From the NCBI GenBank assembly GCA_025351615.1, contig JANXVP010000361.1, positions 1 through 22,556 on the forward strand: DNA of 22,556 nt, in the 5' to 3' direction. This DNA is from Ramlibacter sp. (GTDB lineage: Bacteria > Pseudomonadota > Gammaproteobacteria > Burkholderiales > Burkholderiaceae_C). Positions 6,882 through 14,190 of the stretch are shown one piece after another. The position numbers and the translations under genes were made by a program. Each line of letters starts with the position of its first letter. Position 1 is the first letter of the stretch. The notes below the pieces were generated by a model. It made no database searches. It was not told the origin of the DNA and was given only the letters and a program-made list of their open reading frames with translations.

Positions 6882-8071
6882 ACGACCAGCCCCTTCAGAT
6901 ACTCGCCCTCGGGGAACTCCAGCGTCATCGGGTGGTCCGGTGCACCGCCCAGCCGCTGCGTGATGTAGCCGTCCACGCCCGCATCGGCGCCGGCGCCGGC
7001 GACGATCTTGTGGAACAGGTCGGCGCTGATCCCGCCGGAACAGGAAAAGGTGAACAACACGCCCCCCGGCTCCAGCAGCTTCAGCGCCAGCCGGTTGATG
7101 TCCTTGTAGGCGCGGGCCGCGCGCTCTGCATGCGCGGCCGTGGGTGAGAGTTTCGGCGGGTCCAGCACGATGGCGTCGAAGCTGCGCCCGTCGTCGATGA
7201 CGCGGCGCAGGCAGGCGTTGACATCTGCATCGAGGAATTCGGTGCGCGCGGCATCGAAACCGTTGCGGGCGACGTGGTCCCGCGCCCGCTGCAAGGCCGG
7301 CGCCGAGGACTCGATCGATGTCACGTGCGCCGCGCCGCCTGCAAGCGCGGCGACCGTGAAGCCTCCGGTATAGCAATAGCAGTTGAGCACGCGCCGCAAG
7401 CCGAGCCGGCGCACATGCGCGGCGAACTTGCGCCGGCTGTCCCGCTGGTCGAGATAGAAGCCGGTCTTGTGGCCGGTGGCGATATCGACGGTGAACTTCC
7501 AGTCGTGCTCGTGGATCGCGATCTCTGTCTCGGTGCCGGCAGCGCCCTCCCCCGGCGCACCGCGCAGCCAGCCGCTTGCAGGCTGCAGCCCTTCGAGCGC
7601 GCGTGAATTGGTGTCGGAGCGTTCATAAAGCTTTGACAGCCCGGTTTCGGCCAGCAGCGCATCGGTCAGCACGGCCTTCCAGCGCTCGGCGCCGGCCGAG
7701 AGGAACTGCGCCACCAGGGTGTCGCCATACCGGTCGACGATCAGACCGGGCAGCCCGTCGGATTCCCCATGGACCAGCCGCATCGAGTCGCTCGGGATGT
7801 CGAATCGCCGGCGCGCCTTCACCGCCCGGGCGCAGCTTGCGGCCAGGAACGACGCATCGATGCGCTGCGCCGGATCGAAACTCCAGGCGCGCGCCCGGAT
7901 TTTCGATGCCGGGCTGAACGACGCCCAGGCCAGGAATTCACCGGCGCACGACTCGATCCGGACAGTCTCGCCCGGGTCGGCACCGCCTCTGGCGATCGCC
8001 GAGTCGAAAATCCAGGGGTGACGGCGCAGCAACGAGCGCTCCTTGCCGTCCTTGAGTCTGAGGGTCTTCAT
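6869..8071 (-). CDS. rlmI: RlmI-like 23S rRNA (cytosine-C5) methyltransferase
   Basis: Class I SAM methyltransferase of the RlmI/YccW family, which makes m5C1962 in E. coli 23S rRNA. 400 residues from the ATG at 8069-8071 (MKTLRLKDGKERSLLRRHPW); the frame stays open 22 codons further, but those residues do not look like the family N-terminus. Parts: an N-terminal PUA domain (about 1-75), a central EEHEE-type domain with VHGESDGLPGLIVDRYGD (100-117), SAM motif I NCYCYTGGFTVAAL (230-243), DPPKLSP (304-310) and the SCSGG motif with the catalytic cysteine (Cys344). It lies 65 bases after the MFS gene on the same strand, is probably a separate unit, and its stop codon sits in a tandem duplication. 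Confidence 0.88.
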   Translation of the reverse strand: MKTLRLKDGKERSLLRRHPWIFDSAIARGGADPGETVRIESCAGEFLAWASFSPASKIRARAWSFDPAQRIDASFLAASCARAVKARRRFDIPSDSMRLVHGESDGLPGLIVDRYGDTLVAQFLSAGAERWKAVLTDALLAETGLSKLYERSDTNSRALEGLQPASGWLRGAPGEGAAGTETEIAIHEHDWKFTVDIATGHKTGFYLDQRDSRRKFAAHVRRLGLRRVLNCYCYTGGFTVAALAGGAAHVTSIESSAPALQRARDHVARNGFDAARTEFLDADVNACLRRVIDDGRSFDAIVLDPPKLSPTAAHAERAARAYKDINRLALKLLEPGGVLFTFSCSGGISADLFHKIVAGAGADAGVDGYITQRLGGAPDHPMTLEFPEGEYLKGLVVIRK

Positions 8072-8136
8072 GGCCCTGATTGTCCAGCCAGCCGCGTCGT
8101 CCCCAAGTGGCGAGCCGGCGCCGGTCTGGGGCTGCA

Positions 8137-9366
8137 CTAACGCTGAAGCCCGGCCCTGTGCCGGCCATCGAGCCGGACCAGGATCACCGACAGGCCCACG
8201 GCCAGCACGGCCTGCATCCCGAAAGCGAAGGCAAATCCGCCGACGCCCGAAGCGATCAGGCCGAACAGCGGCGTTCCGACGATCACGCCCATGAAGGTGA
8301 AGGCCAGCGTTCCCGAGGTCGCCCGGCCGGCCGCGCCTGGCGGCGCCTGGCGGGCCACCTCGGCCAGGTACACGCCGTTCCAGCCGCTGGCGCTGGCCCC
8401 GAAAACGATCATCAGCGCCGCCAGCGCCAGGCCGGGCAGCGCAAAGTGCGCCAAGGCCAGTGCACCGGTGACCAGCGAGGCCAGCGCCAGCAAGACACAG
8501 AGAGTGGCCAGCGTCATCAACGGCCGGCCCCAGCGATCGCTCAGGTAGCCCCAGGCGATCCGGCCGATGACGCCGCCGCTCTGCGACAGACCGAGCAGGG
8601 AGCCCGCCAGCAGAGCGGTCATCGCCAGCTCGGACGTCAGGAAACTTACCAGGTAGCTGGAGAAGGAAATCTGGATGCCCGACAGGATGAACGAAACAGC
8701 GGCCAGCGTGCGCAGGCCCGGGTGTCGCAGGATCACCGCCATCGGCTCCAGGAAGTCGCCCAGCAGACGCGCGACCGACCAGCCTTGCCCACTTCCACTG
8801 CGGGCCAACGAAGACGGTTCATCCAGGGTGTGCCGCATCGGCTGGGCCGCTGCGGCTGTCGCCATGCAGGCCAGCGCCAGCACGCCGAGGGTGCTGGCCC
8901 AGCCCGTGGCCGCGCCCAGCGGCGGAATGCAGAAGCCGCTCATGGCTACCCCGACCGGGACACCGGTCTGCTTGATCGAAAACACCAGATTGCGCCGCTG
9001 CGGTGGCGTGGTGCGGATCAAGACATGGGAACTCGCCGGCGTGATCGGGCCGTAGCCCAGGCCCACCAGCAGCGCGGCTGGAATCAGCGTGGCGGGAAAG
9101 AGGGCCGCCAGGCCCATGCCCGCCGCCGACAGCAACAGCGCGCACTGGCTGACGCGAATCGCCCCCCACCGGTCCACCAGCGGCCCGGCGGACAGGCTGC
9201 CGACGATCGCCCCGACATAAGCGAACAGCACATAGACGCCGATACCGGCCGTCGTCAGCGGCGGCGGACCGGGCACCACCGGCACCAGGACCGGGACCGC
9301 CATCATCGCCAACGCGCTGAACGCCTGGATCAGCAGGGTGATCAGCAGCGGCAGAAACGCCTTCAT
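8137..9366 (-). CDS. MFS transporter, probable organic-acid permease
   Basis: Inner-membrane major facilitator of 409 residues, with about 12 hydrophobic segments in two halves. The loop 2-3 signature appears as GPLVDRWGAIR and its counterpart in the second half as GYLSDRWGRP. There is a long polar central loop (about residues 180-210). The ATG at 9364-9366 overlaps the TGA of the MmgE/PrpD gene by four bases, so it is translationally coupled and is the last gene of the catabolic operon. That placement suggests it imports the operon substrate or exports a product; family membership alone does not give the substrate. Confidence 0.85.
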   Translation of the reverse strand: MKAFLPLLITLLIQAFSALAMMAVPVLVPVVPGPPPLTTAGIGVYVLFAYVGAIVGSLSAGPLVDRWGAIRVSQCALLLSAAGMGLAALFPATLIPAALLVGLGYGPITPASSHVLIRTTPPQRRNLVFSIKQTGVPVGVAMSGFCIPPLGAATGWASTLGVLALACMATAAAAQPMRHTLDEPSSLARSGSGQGWSVARLLGDFLEPMAVILRHPGLRTLAAVSFILSGIQISFSSYLVSFLTSELAMTALLAGSLLGLSQSGGVIGRIAWGYLSDRWGRPLMTLATLCVLLALASLVTGALALAHFALPGLALAALMIVFGASASGWNGVYLAEVARQAPPGAAGRATSGTLAFTFMGVIVGTPLFGLIASGVGGFAFAFGMQAVLAVGLSVILVRLDGRHRAGLQR

Positions 9367-10727
9367 CCAAAAAACTGGCGCAGGCTGGGCAGGGTCTCCA
9401 GGTGGGCGATCCGTTCGTAGAGCGCGGTGTCCGCGCCCGGGCCTTGAAATGCAGGCACGGCGCCGGTGGCCATGCAGGCCAGGAATTTCCGGCGCAGCGC
9501 GGCGGCCTCCAGCGGCAGCTTGGCGCTGCCGCGGGCAAAACGGATATCGCCGGAATCGAAGGAGCGCCCGTCCTGCAGTTCGATGACCACACGGTCGGCA
9601 TAGGAGAACGCCGGATCCCGCGGGTCCGGCCGATGCGTGATGTCGATCACGACCTTGTCCAGCAGGCCGCGCACGTCTTCGCGGGCGACGAAGCTGTCCG
9701 TGAGCTGGGCCAGCCCCACCTTGCGTTCAACCAGCGCGGCGGCAATCGCGAATTCGGCGCTGAACTTGGCCTCCAGCCCGGTCTGGGGCCGGTGGTTGCG
9801 CAGCATGGACGCCTGCGCCGGTCCGATGGTGACCCGTACCCGACGCACCTGCGTGGGCAGGATGTTTTCGCGCTCCGCGATGTCCACCACGCCGTCGATC
9901 ACGCGATGGCCGGAATAGCACACCGGGTAAGCTTTGACCGAGAGGCCACTTTCCAGGATTCGCGCCGTGCGGCCCAGTTCGCACGGGCCCTCGCGGTCGG
10001 CCCGGCCGGCCGGCGAGAGCGCGCTGAGGTAGCCCGCCGCGTGCTCGAACACGTCGGGCGCCGAGGTCAGCCCCAGTTGCGACAGCCGCACCGCCTCGAT
10101 GCCTGCGGCGGCTGCGCGACCGGCGTGCAACGGCTTGGTCATGGTGCCGAAGTTGACCACCAGGCCGCTGGCCATGCTGGCGGCAATCGCCAGCGCCTGG
10201 CGCGTCTGCTCCTGGGGCAACCGGTTGAGCGTCGCCACCGCGGCAGCAGCCGCGACGGGACCGAACACGCCTGTCGGATGCCAGCCCTTGAGGTGGTACT
10301 GGTCGCTCTCGCGCGAGAACAGTTCGGCCCACACCTCGTAGCCGACGACATAGGCGCGCAGCGCATCGGCGCCCGAGACGTCCAGTCGGTGGCCTTCGGC
10401 CAGGATGGCCGGCACGAGCACGGTGCTGGTATGCGCCGATAGCGCCACGTCGTCATAGTCCAGCGCATGCGCGGCGACCCCGTTGATCAGCGCGGCCTGT
10501 GGCGCCGGCAGCATGAGGCCGGCAAAGGGCACGGGGGCCTCGGCCGGGTTTCGCACGCCGCCCGCATGCGCAAGCATGATCGCGACGACCGGCTCGCCGC
10601 TGCCCGCCATCATGGTGGCTACGGTGTCGATGAAGCCGGTTTGCGCGACCGCACGGGCCGCCTGCTCGTGCGGGCCGAAATCGGGCTGGGCCACGTAGGC
10701 AGCCAGTTGCTGGGTGAGGCCGGGCAT
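9363..10727 (-). CDS. MmgE/PrpD family protein (dehydratase, isomerase or decarboxylase)
   Basis: Family includes 2-methylcitrate dehydratase PrpD and cis-aconitate decarboxylase (IRG1/CadA); cytoplasmic. 454 residues. I use the ATG at 10725-10727, because GGAG lies 6 bases before it; the ATG four codons earlier overlaps that site. Residues matching the IRG1 active site are present: LDYDD (89-93), His99 in AHTST, His150 in GWHPTG, Lys198 in TMTKPLHAG, and His274 in YSGHRVIDG. The fold is thus likely active on a carboxylate, but which reaction it performs cannot be decided. It lies between acyl-CoA dehydrogenase and the MFS gene; the TGA overlaps the MFS start. A similar combination (CaiB, acyl-CoA dehydrogenase, MmgE/PrpD) occurs, to my memory, in the P. 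aeruginosa itaconate cluster. Confidence 0.88.
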   Translation of the reverse strand: MPGLTQQLAAYVAQPDFGPHEQAARAVAQTGFIDTVATMMAGSGEPVVAIMLAHAGGVRNPAEAPVPFAGLMLPAPQAALINGVAAHALDYDDVALSAHTSTVLVPAILAEGHRLDVSGADALRAYVVGYEVWAELFSRESDQYHLKGWHPTGVFGPVAAAAAVATLNRLPQEQTRQALAIAASMASGLVVNFGTMTKPLHAGRAAAAGIEAVRLSQLGLTSAPDVFEHAAGYLSALSPAGRADREGPCELGRTARILESGLSVKAYPVCYSGHRVIDGVVDIAERENILPTQVRRVRVTIGPAQASMLRNHRPQTGLEAKFSAEFAIAAALVERKVGLAQLTDSFVAREDVRGLLDKVVIDITHRPDPRDPAFSYADRVVIELQDGRSFDSGDIRFARGSAKLPLEAAALRRKFLACMATGAVPAFQGPGADTALYERIAHLETLPSLRQFFG

Positions 10728-10789
10728 TGGTATCTCCATAAGTCAGGGGAAGGATGCGGAATCGGGAGCGCGGGGCAATCGGTGCGGGC

Positions 10790-11977
10790 TCAGTACGAGC
10801 GGGGCAGTCCCAGCATGTGCTCTGCGATGTACGACAGCACCATGTTGGTCGAAATCGGGGCGATCTGGAACAGGCGTGTTTCGCGCCACTTGCGTTCGAC
10901 GTCGTATTCCCGAGCGAAACCGAAGCCGCCGTGGCTCTGCATGCAGGCTTCAGCGGCATGCCAGGCGGCCTCCGAGGCCAGCAGCTTGCCCATATTCGCG
11001 TCGTCGCCGCAGGGCAAGCCAGCGGCAAAACGCGCCGCGGCGCGCCGCAGGACCAGGTCGGCCGCTTCGGTTTCGGCATGGGCCCGCGCGATCGGGAACT
11101 GCACGCCCTGGTTCTGCCCGATCGGCCGGTCGAACACCCGGCGTTCGTTCACATAGGCAGCCGAGGTTTTGGTGAACCAGCGCGCGTCGCCGATGGCCTC
11201 GGCCGACACCAGGATCCGCTCGGCATTCATGCCATCGAGGATGTACTTGAAGCCCCGCCCCTCCTGGCCGATCAGGCTGTCCGCCGGGATGCGCAGGTTG
11301 TCGAAGAAGACTTCGGTGGCGTTGTGGTTGATCATCGCCTTGAGCGGGCGGATGTCCAGCCCCTTGCCCCGTGCGTTGCGGATGTCCACCAGGAACACCG
11401 ACAGGCCCTCGCTCTTCTTTTTCACCTCGTCCAGCGGCGTGGTGCGGGCCAGCAGCAACAACAGGTCCGAGTGCAGGGCGCGCGAGGTCCAGACTTTCTG
11501 GCCGTTGACCACGTAGCTGTCGCCATCGCGCACGGCCCGGGTCTTGAGCCTGGTCGTGTCGCTGCCAGTGGTCGGCTCGGTAACCCCGAAGGCCTGCAGG
11601 CGCAGCTCGCCGCTGGCGATCTGCGGCAGGTAGCGCTGCTTTTGCGCTTCGCTGCCGTGACGCAGCACGGTGCCCATGGTGTACATCTGGGCGTGGCAGG
11701 CCCCGGCGTTGCAGCCACTGGCATGGATTTCCTCCAGGATCACGGCCGCCGCGCGCAGCGGCATGCCGCTGCCGCCGTAGTTTTCCGGAATCAGCGCCCC
11801 CAGGTAGCCAGCTTCGGTCAGGGCCCGCACGAATGCCGTCGGGTACGCCTCTTGCTCTTCGAGCTTGCGCCAGTAGGCGCCAGGGAAATCGGCGCAGACG
11901 CGGCGCACGCTTTCGCGGATCTCGGGATAGTCCTGCCCCACCTCGATCTGCAGGGCGGTTGTTTCGTGGTCCATCAT
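10790..11977 (-). CDS. Acyl-CoA dehydrogenase
   Basis: FAD-dependent alpha-beta oxidation of an acyl-CoA; cytoplasmic, electrons to ETF. 395 residues, full length. Visible: N-terminal helical domain, FAD/substrate strand motif FGVTEPTTGSDT (130-141), VVNGQKVWTS (156-165), the middle beta domain, and the C-terminal helical domain with MQSHGGFGF. The usual MCAD-type catalytic Glu in a YEGT motif is absent; the matching segment reads IAPIST. Instead DGMNAERILV (248-257) offers Glu253 at the position used by isovaleryl-CoA and long-chain dehydrogenases. Start: tandem ATGs at 11977 and 11974 behind AGAGG. It lies 14 bases after an eroded lyase gene and 62 bases before MmgE/PrpD. A branched or dicarboxylic substrate is plausible but inferred from context only. 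Confidence 0.9.
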   Translation of the reverse strand: MMDHETTALQIEVGQDYPEIRESVRRVCADFPGAYWRKLEEQEAYPTAFVRALTEAGYLGALIPENYGGSGMPLRAAAVILEEIHASGCNAGACHAQMYTMGTVLRHGSEAQKQRYLPQIASGELRLQAFGVTEPTTGSDTTRLKTRAVRDGDSYVVNGQKVWTSRALHSDLLLLLARTTPLDEVKKKSEGLSVFLVDIRNARGKGLDIRPLKAMINHNATEVFFDNLRIPADSLIGQEGRGFKYILDGMNAERILVSAEAIGDARWFTKTSAAYVNERRVFDRPIGQNQGVQFPIARAHAETEAADLVLRRAAARFAAGLPCGDDANMGKLLASEAAWHAAEACMQSHGGFGFAREYDVERKWRETRLFQIAPISTNMVLSYIAEHMLGLPRSY

Positions 11978-11991
11978 GGCCTCTGGTTGGT

Positions 11992-12084
11992 TCAGACGGT
12001 TGCGGCGCGCCCGGCCGAAGACTGGTCGTTGCGCGGCAGGCCGTCGCGCAAGCCCACTTCTCGCAGGAGGATTTTTTGCCGCAT
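11992..12084 (-). pseudogene. Remnant of an HMG-CoA-lyase-like gene (30 codons)
   Basis: The gap between crotonase and acyl-CoA dehydrogenase contains a 30-codon frame from ATG (12082-12084) to TGA (11992-11994). Its N-terminal half includes LLREVGLRDGL, closely resembling the N-terminus of HMG-CoA lyase family enzymes (consensus xREVGxRDGLQ), including the catalytic Arg-Asp pair. The TIM barrel is missing and the remaining codons (QSSAGRAATV) are not recognisable, so most of the gene has been deleted, perhaps joining its two ends. Spacing is operon-like on both sides (26 bases after the hydratase stop, 14 before the dehydrogenase), which supports a former operon gene. A chance match over about 12 residues is the alternative. 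Confidence 0.6.
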
Positions 12085-12110
12085 GGGATGTCCCTGGTCG
12101 ATCCGGTGGG

Positions 12111-12911
12111 TCAGCGACCCTTGAAGTCCGGCTTGCGTTTTTCGTTGAAGGCCTTCACGCCCTCCATCCGGTCTTCGGTGTCGACCAGGTGGTTGTAGGC
12201 CTCGACCTCGAAGCGCAGTGCGGTGCGCAGCTCCATCTGGCCGCCGTAGCGCACCGATTTCTTGACCTGGCGCACCGACAGCGGCGCGTTACCGGCGATG
12301 ACGGCGGCGGTCTCCAGCGCCGCGGCCAGCACCTGGCCAGGCTCGTTCACCTGGTTGGCCAAGCCCCATTGAAGGGCCTGCTGCGCGTCGAACGGGCGAC
12401 CGGTCATGATGATTTCCCGGGCCCGGCGTTCGCCCACAGCGCGCGGCAGGTTCTGGGTGCCGCCCGCGCCCGGCATGATGCCCAGCGTGACTTCGGTCAG
12501 TGCGAAGCGGGCCGCGCTGCTGGCGTAGATGAAGTCGCAGCACAGCGCCATCTCCAGCCCGCCCGCGTAGGCGTGGCCGTTGACGGCGGCGATCATCGGC
12601 ACCGGCAGGTCGAGCATCGTCCAGTACATGCGCTCGAACAGTTCATGCTGCTTGCGCCACTGCTCGCGGGTCATGCCGTTGCGCTCCTTGAGATCGCCGC
12701 CGGCACAGAAGATTTTGTCGCCCGCGCCGGTCAGCACGATGCAGCGCACCTCCCCCGGGTCTTCCGTCAGCCGGTTCCACAGGTCCAGCAGGTCATGCCC
12801 CATCCGGGTGTTCAACGCATTGCCGACCTGCGGGCGGTTCAGGGTGATCTGCAGCACATGGGACGCCGCCAGGGCGGTGGCCACGGTCTCGTATTCGGGC
12901 AGCTTGGTCAT
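12111..12911 (-). CDS. Enoyl-CoA hydratase/isomerase (crotonase family)
   Basis: Adds water to a 2-enoyl-CoA, or isomerises it; cytoplasmic. 266 residues, normal length. Oxyanion-hole motifs FCAGGDLKE (68-76) and NGHAYAGGLEMALCCDF (111-127) are present. Both glutamates of true hydratases are in place, Glu120 (GGLEMAL) and Glu140 (LTEVTLGIMPGAGGTQ), 20 residues apart as in rat mitochondrial hydratase (Glu144, Glu164). This favours hydratase over other crotonase activities. The ATG at 12909-12911 overlaps the stop of the CoA-transferase by four bases. In the operon it would follow the acyl-CoA dehydrogenase step; an AUH-like role on 3-methylglutaconyl-CoA would suit the adjacent lyase remnant but is speculation. 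Confidence 0.92.
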   Translation of the reverse strand: MTKLPEYETVATALAASHVLQITLNRPQVGNALNTRMGHDLLDLWNRLTEDPGEVRCIVLTGAGDKIFCAGGDLKERNGMTREQWRKQHELFERMYWTMLDLPVPMIAAVNGHAYAGGLEMALCCDFIYASSAARFALTEVTLGIMPGAGGTQNLPRAVGERRAREIIMTGRPFDAQQALQWGLANQVNEPGQVLAAALETAAVIAGNAPLSVRQVKKSVRYGGQMELRTALRFEVEAYNHLVDTEDRMEGVKAFNEKRKPDFKGR

Positions 12912-14101
12912 GCGGCGCTCCCAGGATGCAGCAAGGCATTGTGTTCGCCCAGCTTGGGCGGCGCCGACCGGGGCTGGGGGCGCTGTCCGTCGAAACTCAT
13001 CGGCAGTCCGATGAAACGCATGCCGGTGCCGGGCACGTCCTGCACCAGCCCCAGAGCCTCGGTCTGGGGATGGGCCAGCATCTGCGCGAGGTCGTTCACC
13101 GGCGAGCAGGGCACGCCTGCCGCTTCGAGCTGCTCTATCCAGTGGGCCGTGGTCTGCTGCGCCATCACGGCGTCGATCATCCGGTACAGGTCGTCCTGGT
13201 TCGCCACCCGGCTCGGATTGTCGGCAAAGCGCGGCTCATGGCGCCACTCGGGTCGGCCGAGCACGCCGGCCAAGGCGCGGAACAAGGCGTCGCTGCCTGC
13301 GGCCACGACCATTTCGCCATCCAGCGTGGCATAGGCCTTGTAAGGAGCGATGCCGGGGGTGCCCGAGCCTTGCTTGCCGGCCAGCTTGCCGGACGCCAGG
13401 AATTGCGATGCCAGCAGCGAGACCCAGCAACTGGCGGTCTCGAACAGCGAAACGTCGACCACCTGGCCGCGGCCCGTGGCATGGCGTTCGTGCAGCGCGG
13501 CCAAGGCGCCGATCACGGCCCACATACCGGTCCCCATGTCGACGATGGAGGCGCCGACGCGCACCGGCGGGCGCCCGGGCTCGCCGGTCGTGCTCATGAT
13601 GCCGCCGAAGGCCTGCATCAGCGGGTCGTAGCCGGGTCGATCCTTGAGCGGCCCCTCGCGCCCGAAAGCCCCGAGGTTGCAGTAGATCAGGGAAGGCTTC
13701 AGCCGCGACAGGCCCGCACCGTCCAGGCCGAGCTTCTCGACGTGGCCCGGCCGCAGGTTCTGGATCACGATGTCCGCGCGTTCGCTGATGAACTGCCGCA
13801 GCGCGGCCAGTTGCTGCGGATCGCGCAGATCGCACACCACCGACTGCTTGTTGCGGTTGAGCGCCTGAAAAAAGGCGCCGGCGCCCTCCCAGAACGGCGG
13901 GCCCCACTGGCGGGCATCGTCGCCGTCGGCCTTTTCGATCTTCACCACCTCGGCCCCCAGCTCGCCGAAGATCTGGCCGGCAAAGGGCGCGGCGACACTG
14001 TGGCCGAGCTCGACCACGACCAGCCCGGCGAAGGGCCCGGCAGGGGTACGACCAGGGGCTGGTGTTTCAGGCATCTGGGCCGAAGAGTCGGTGCTGGACA
14101 T
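12908..14101 (-). CDS. CaiB/BaiF family (class III) CoA-transferase
   Basis: Moves CoA between an acyl-CoA donor and a free carboxylic acid; cytoplasmic dimer of interlocked rings. 397 residues. Visible: VVELGHSVAAPFAGQIFGEL (29-48), GAEVVKIEK (49-57), QNLRPGH (114-120), and the catalytic Asp in RPGYDPLMQAFGG (Asp159, the counterpart of Asp169 in formyl-CoA transferase). First gene of the minus-strand operon and divergent from gntR. Start: ATG at 14099-14101 with GGGAG about 10 bases upstream; a second Met at residue 10 is possible because the first 20 residues are a poorly conserved Pro/Ser-rich tail. It would activate the imported acid. The acid is not deducible; members act on carnitine, oxalate, itaconate, succinate and mesaconate among others. 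Confidence 0.92.
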   Translation of the reverse strand: MSSTDSSAQMPETPAPGRTPAGPFAGLVVVELGHSVAAPFAGQIFGELGAEVVKIEKADGDDARQWGPPFWEGAGAFFQALNRNKQSVVCDLRDPQQLAALRQFISERADIVIQNLRPGHVEKLGLDGAGLSRLKPSLIYCNLGAFGREGPLKDRPGYDPLMQAFGGIMSTTGEPGRPPVRVGASIVDMGTGMWAVIGALAALHERHATGRGQVVDVSLFETASCWVSLLASQFLASGKLAGKQGSGTPGIAPYKAYATLDGEMVVAAGSDALFRALAGVLGRPEWRHEPRFADNPSRVANQDDLYRMIDAVMAQQTTAHWIEQLEAAGVPCSPVNDLAQMLAHPQTEALGLVQDVPGTGMRFIGLPMSFDGQRPQPRSAPPKLGEHNALLHPGSAA

Positions 14102-14136
14102 GACTGCAATGCTCCCACGAATCGGGCTGTCTTCAA

Positions 14137-14146
14137 TGTACGTACA
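14137..14146. promoter_or_regulatory. Palindromic operator-like site 1 in the gntR divergent region
   Basis: TGTACGTACA is a perfect 10-bp palindrome in the caiB-gntR gap, just downstream of the candidate caiB -10 element. It shares the half-site TGTAC/GTACA with site 2; the centres are 35 bp apart. GntR/HutC regulators usually bind short palindromes near their own gene, so this is a likely target of the adjacent regulator. Confidence 0.6.
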
Positions 14147-14152
14147 AATCGT

Positions 14153-14182
14153 AGTTTACAGCCGATCATTTTGTCCGTACAA
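14153..14182 (-). promoter_or_regulatory. Candidate promoter of the caiB operon
   Basis: Minus strand: TTGTAC (complement of 14177-14182), 18-bp spacer, TAAACT (complement of 14153-14158), predicting a start near 14146 and a leader of about 45 bases. The -35 lies inside operator 2 and the start point at operator 1. Confidence 0.4.
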
Positions 14183-14183
14183 A
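14155..14183 (+). promoter_or_regulatory. Candidate promoter of gntR, overlapping the caiB promoter
   Basis: TTTACA (14155-14160), 17-bp spacer, TACAAA (14178-14183). It uses nearly the same bases as the caiB promoter in the opposite direction. The predicted start, near 14190, would make the mRNA almost leaderless and leave out AGAGG at 14183-14187, so either it is not used or translation starts differently. Confidence 0.3.
14170..14183. promoter_or_regulatory. Palindromic operator-like site 2 in the gntR divergent region
   Basis: TTTGTCCGTACAAA has perfect arms TTTGT and ACAAA around CCGT. It covers the candidate -35 of caiB and -10 of gntR and ends next to the gntR ribosome binding site, a position suited to repress both directions. 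Confidence 0.6.
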
Positions 14184-14190
14184 GAGGTCC

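Noticed and set aside
8114..8123. CCGGCGCCGG-type palindrome between the MFS and rlmI genes as a terminator
   Set aside because: Palindrome without a loop or T-run; expected by chance in DNA of this composition.
8080..9420. Long plus-strand frame (446 codons) opposite the MFS gene
   Set aside because: Gln/Arg/His-rich translation without any family motif; a GC-rich shadow of the membrane protein.
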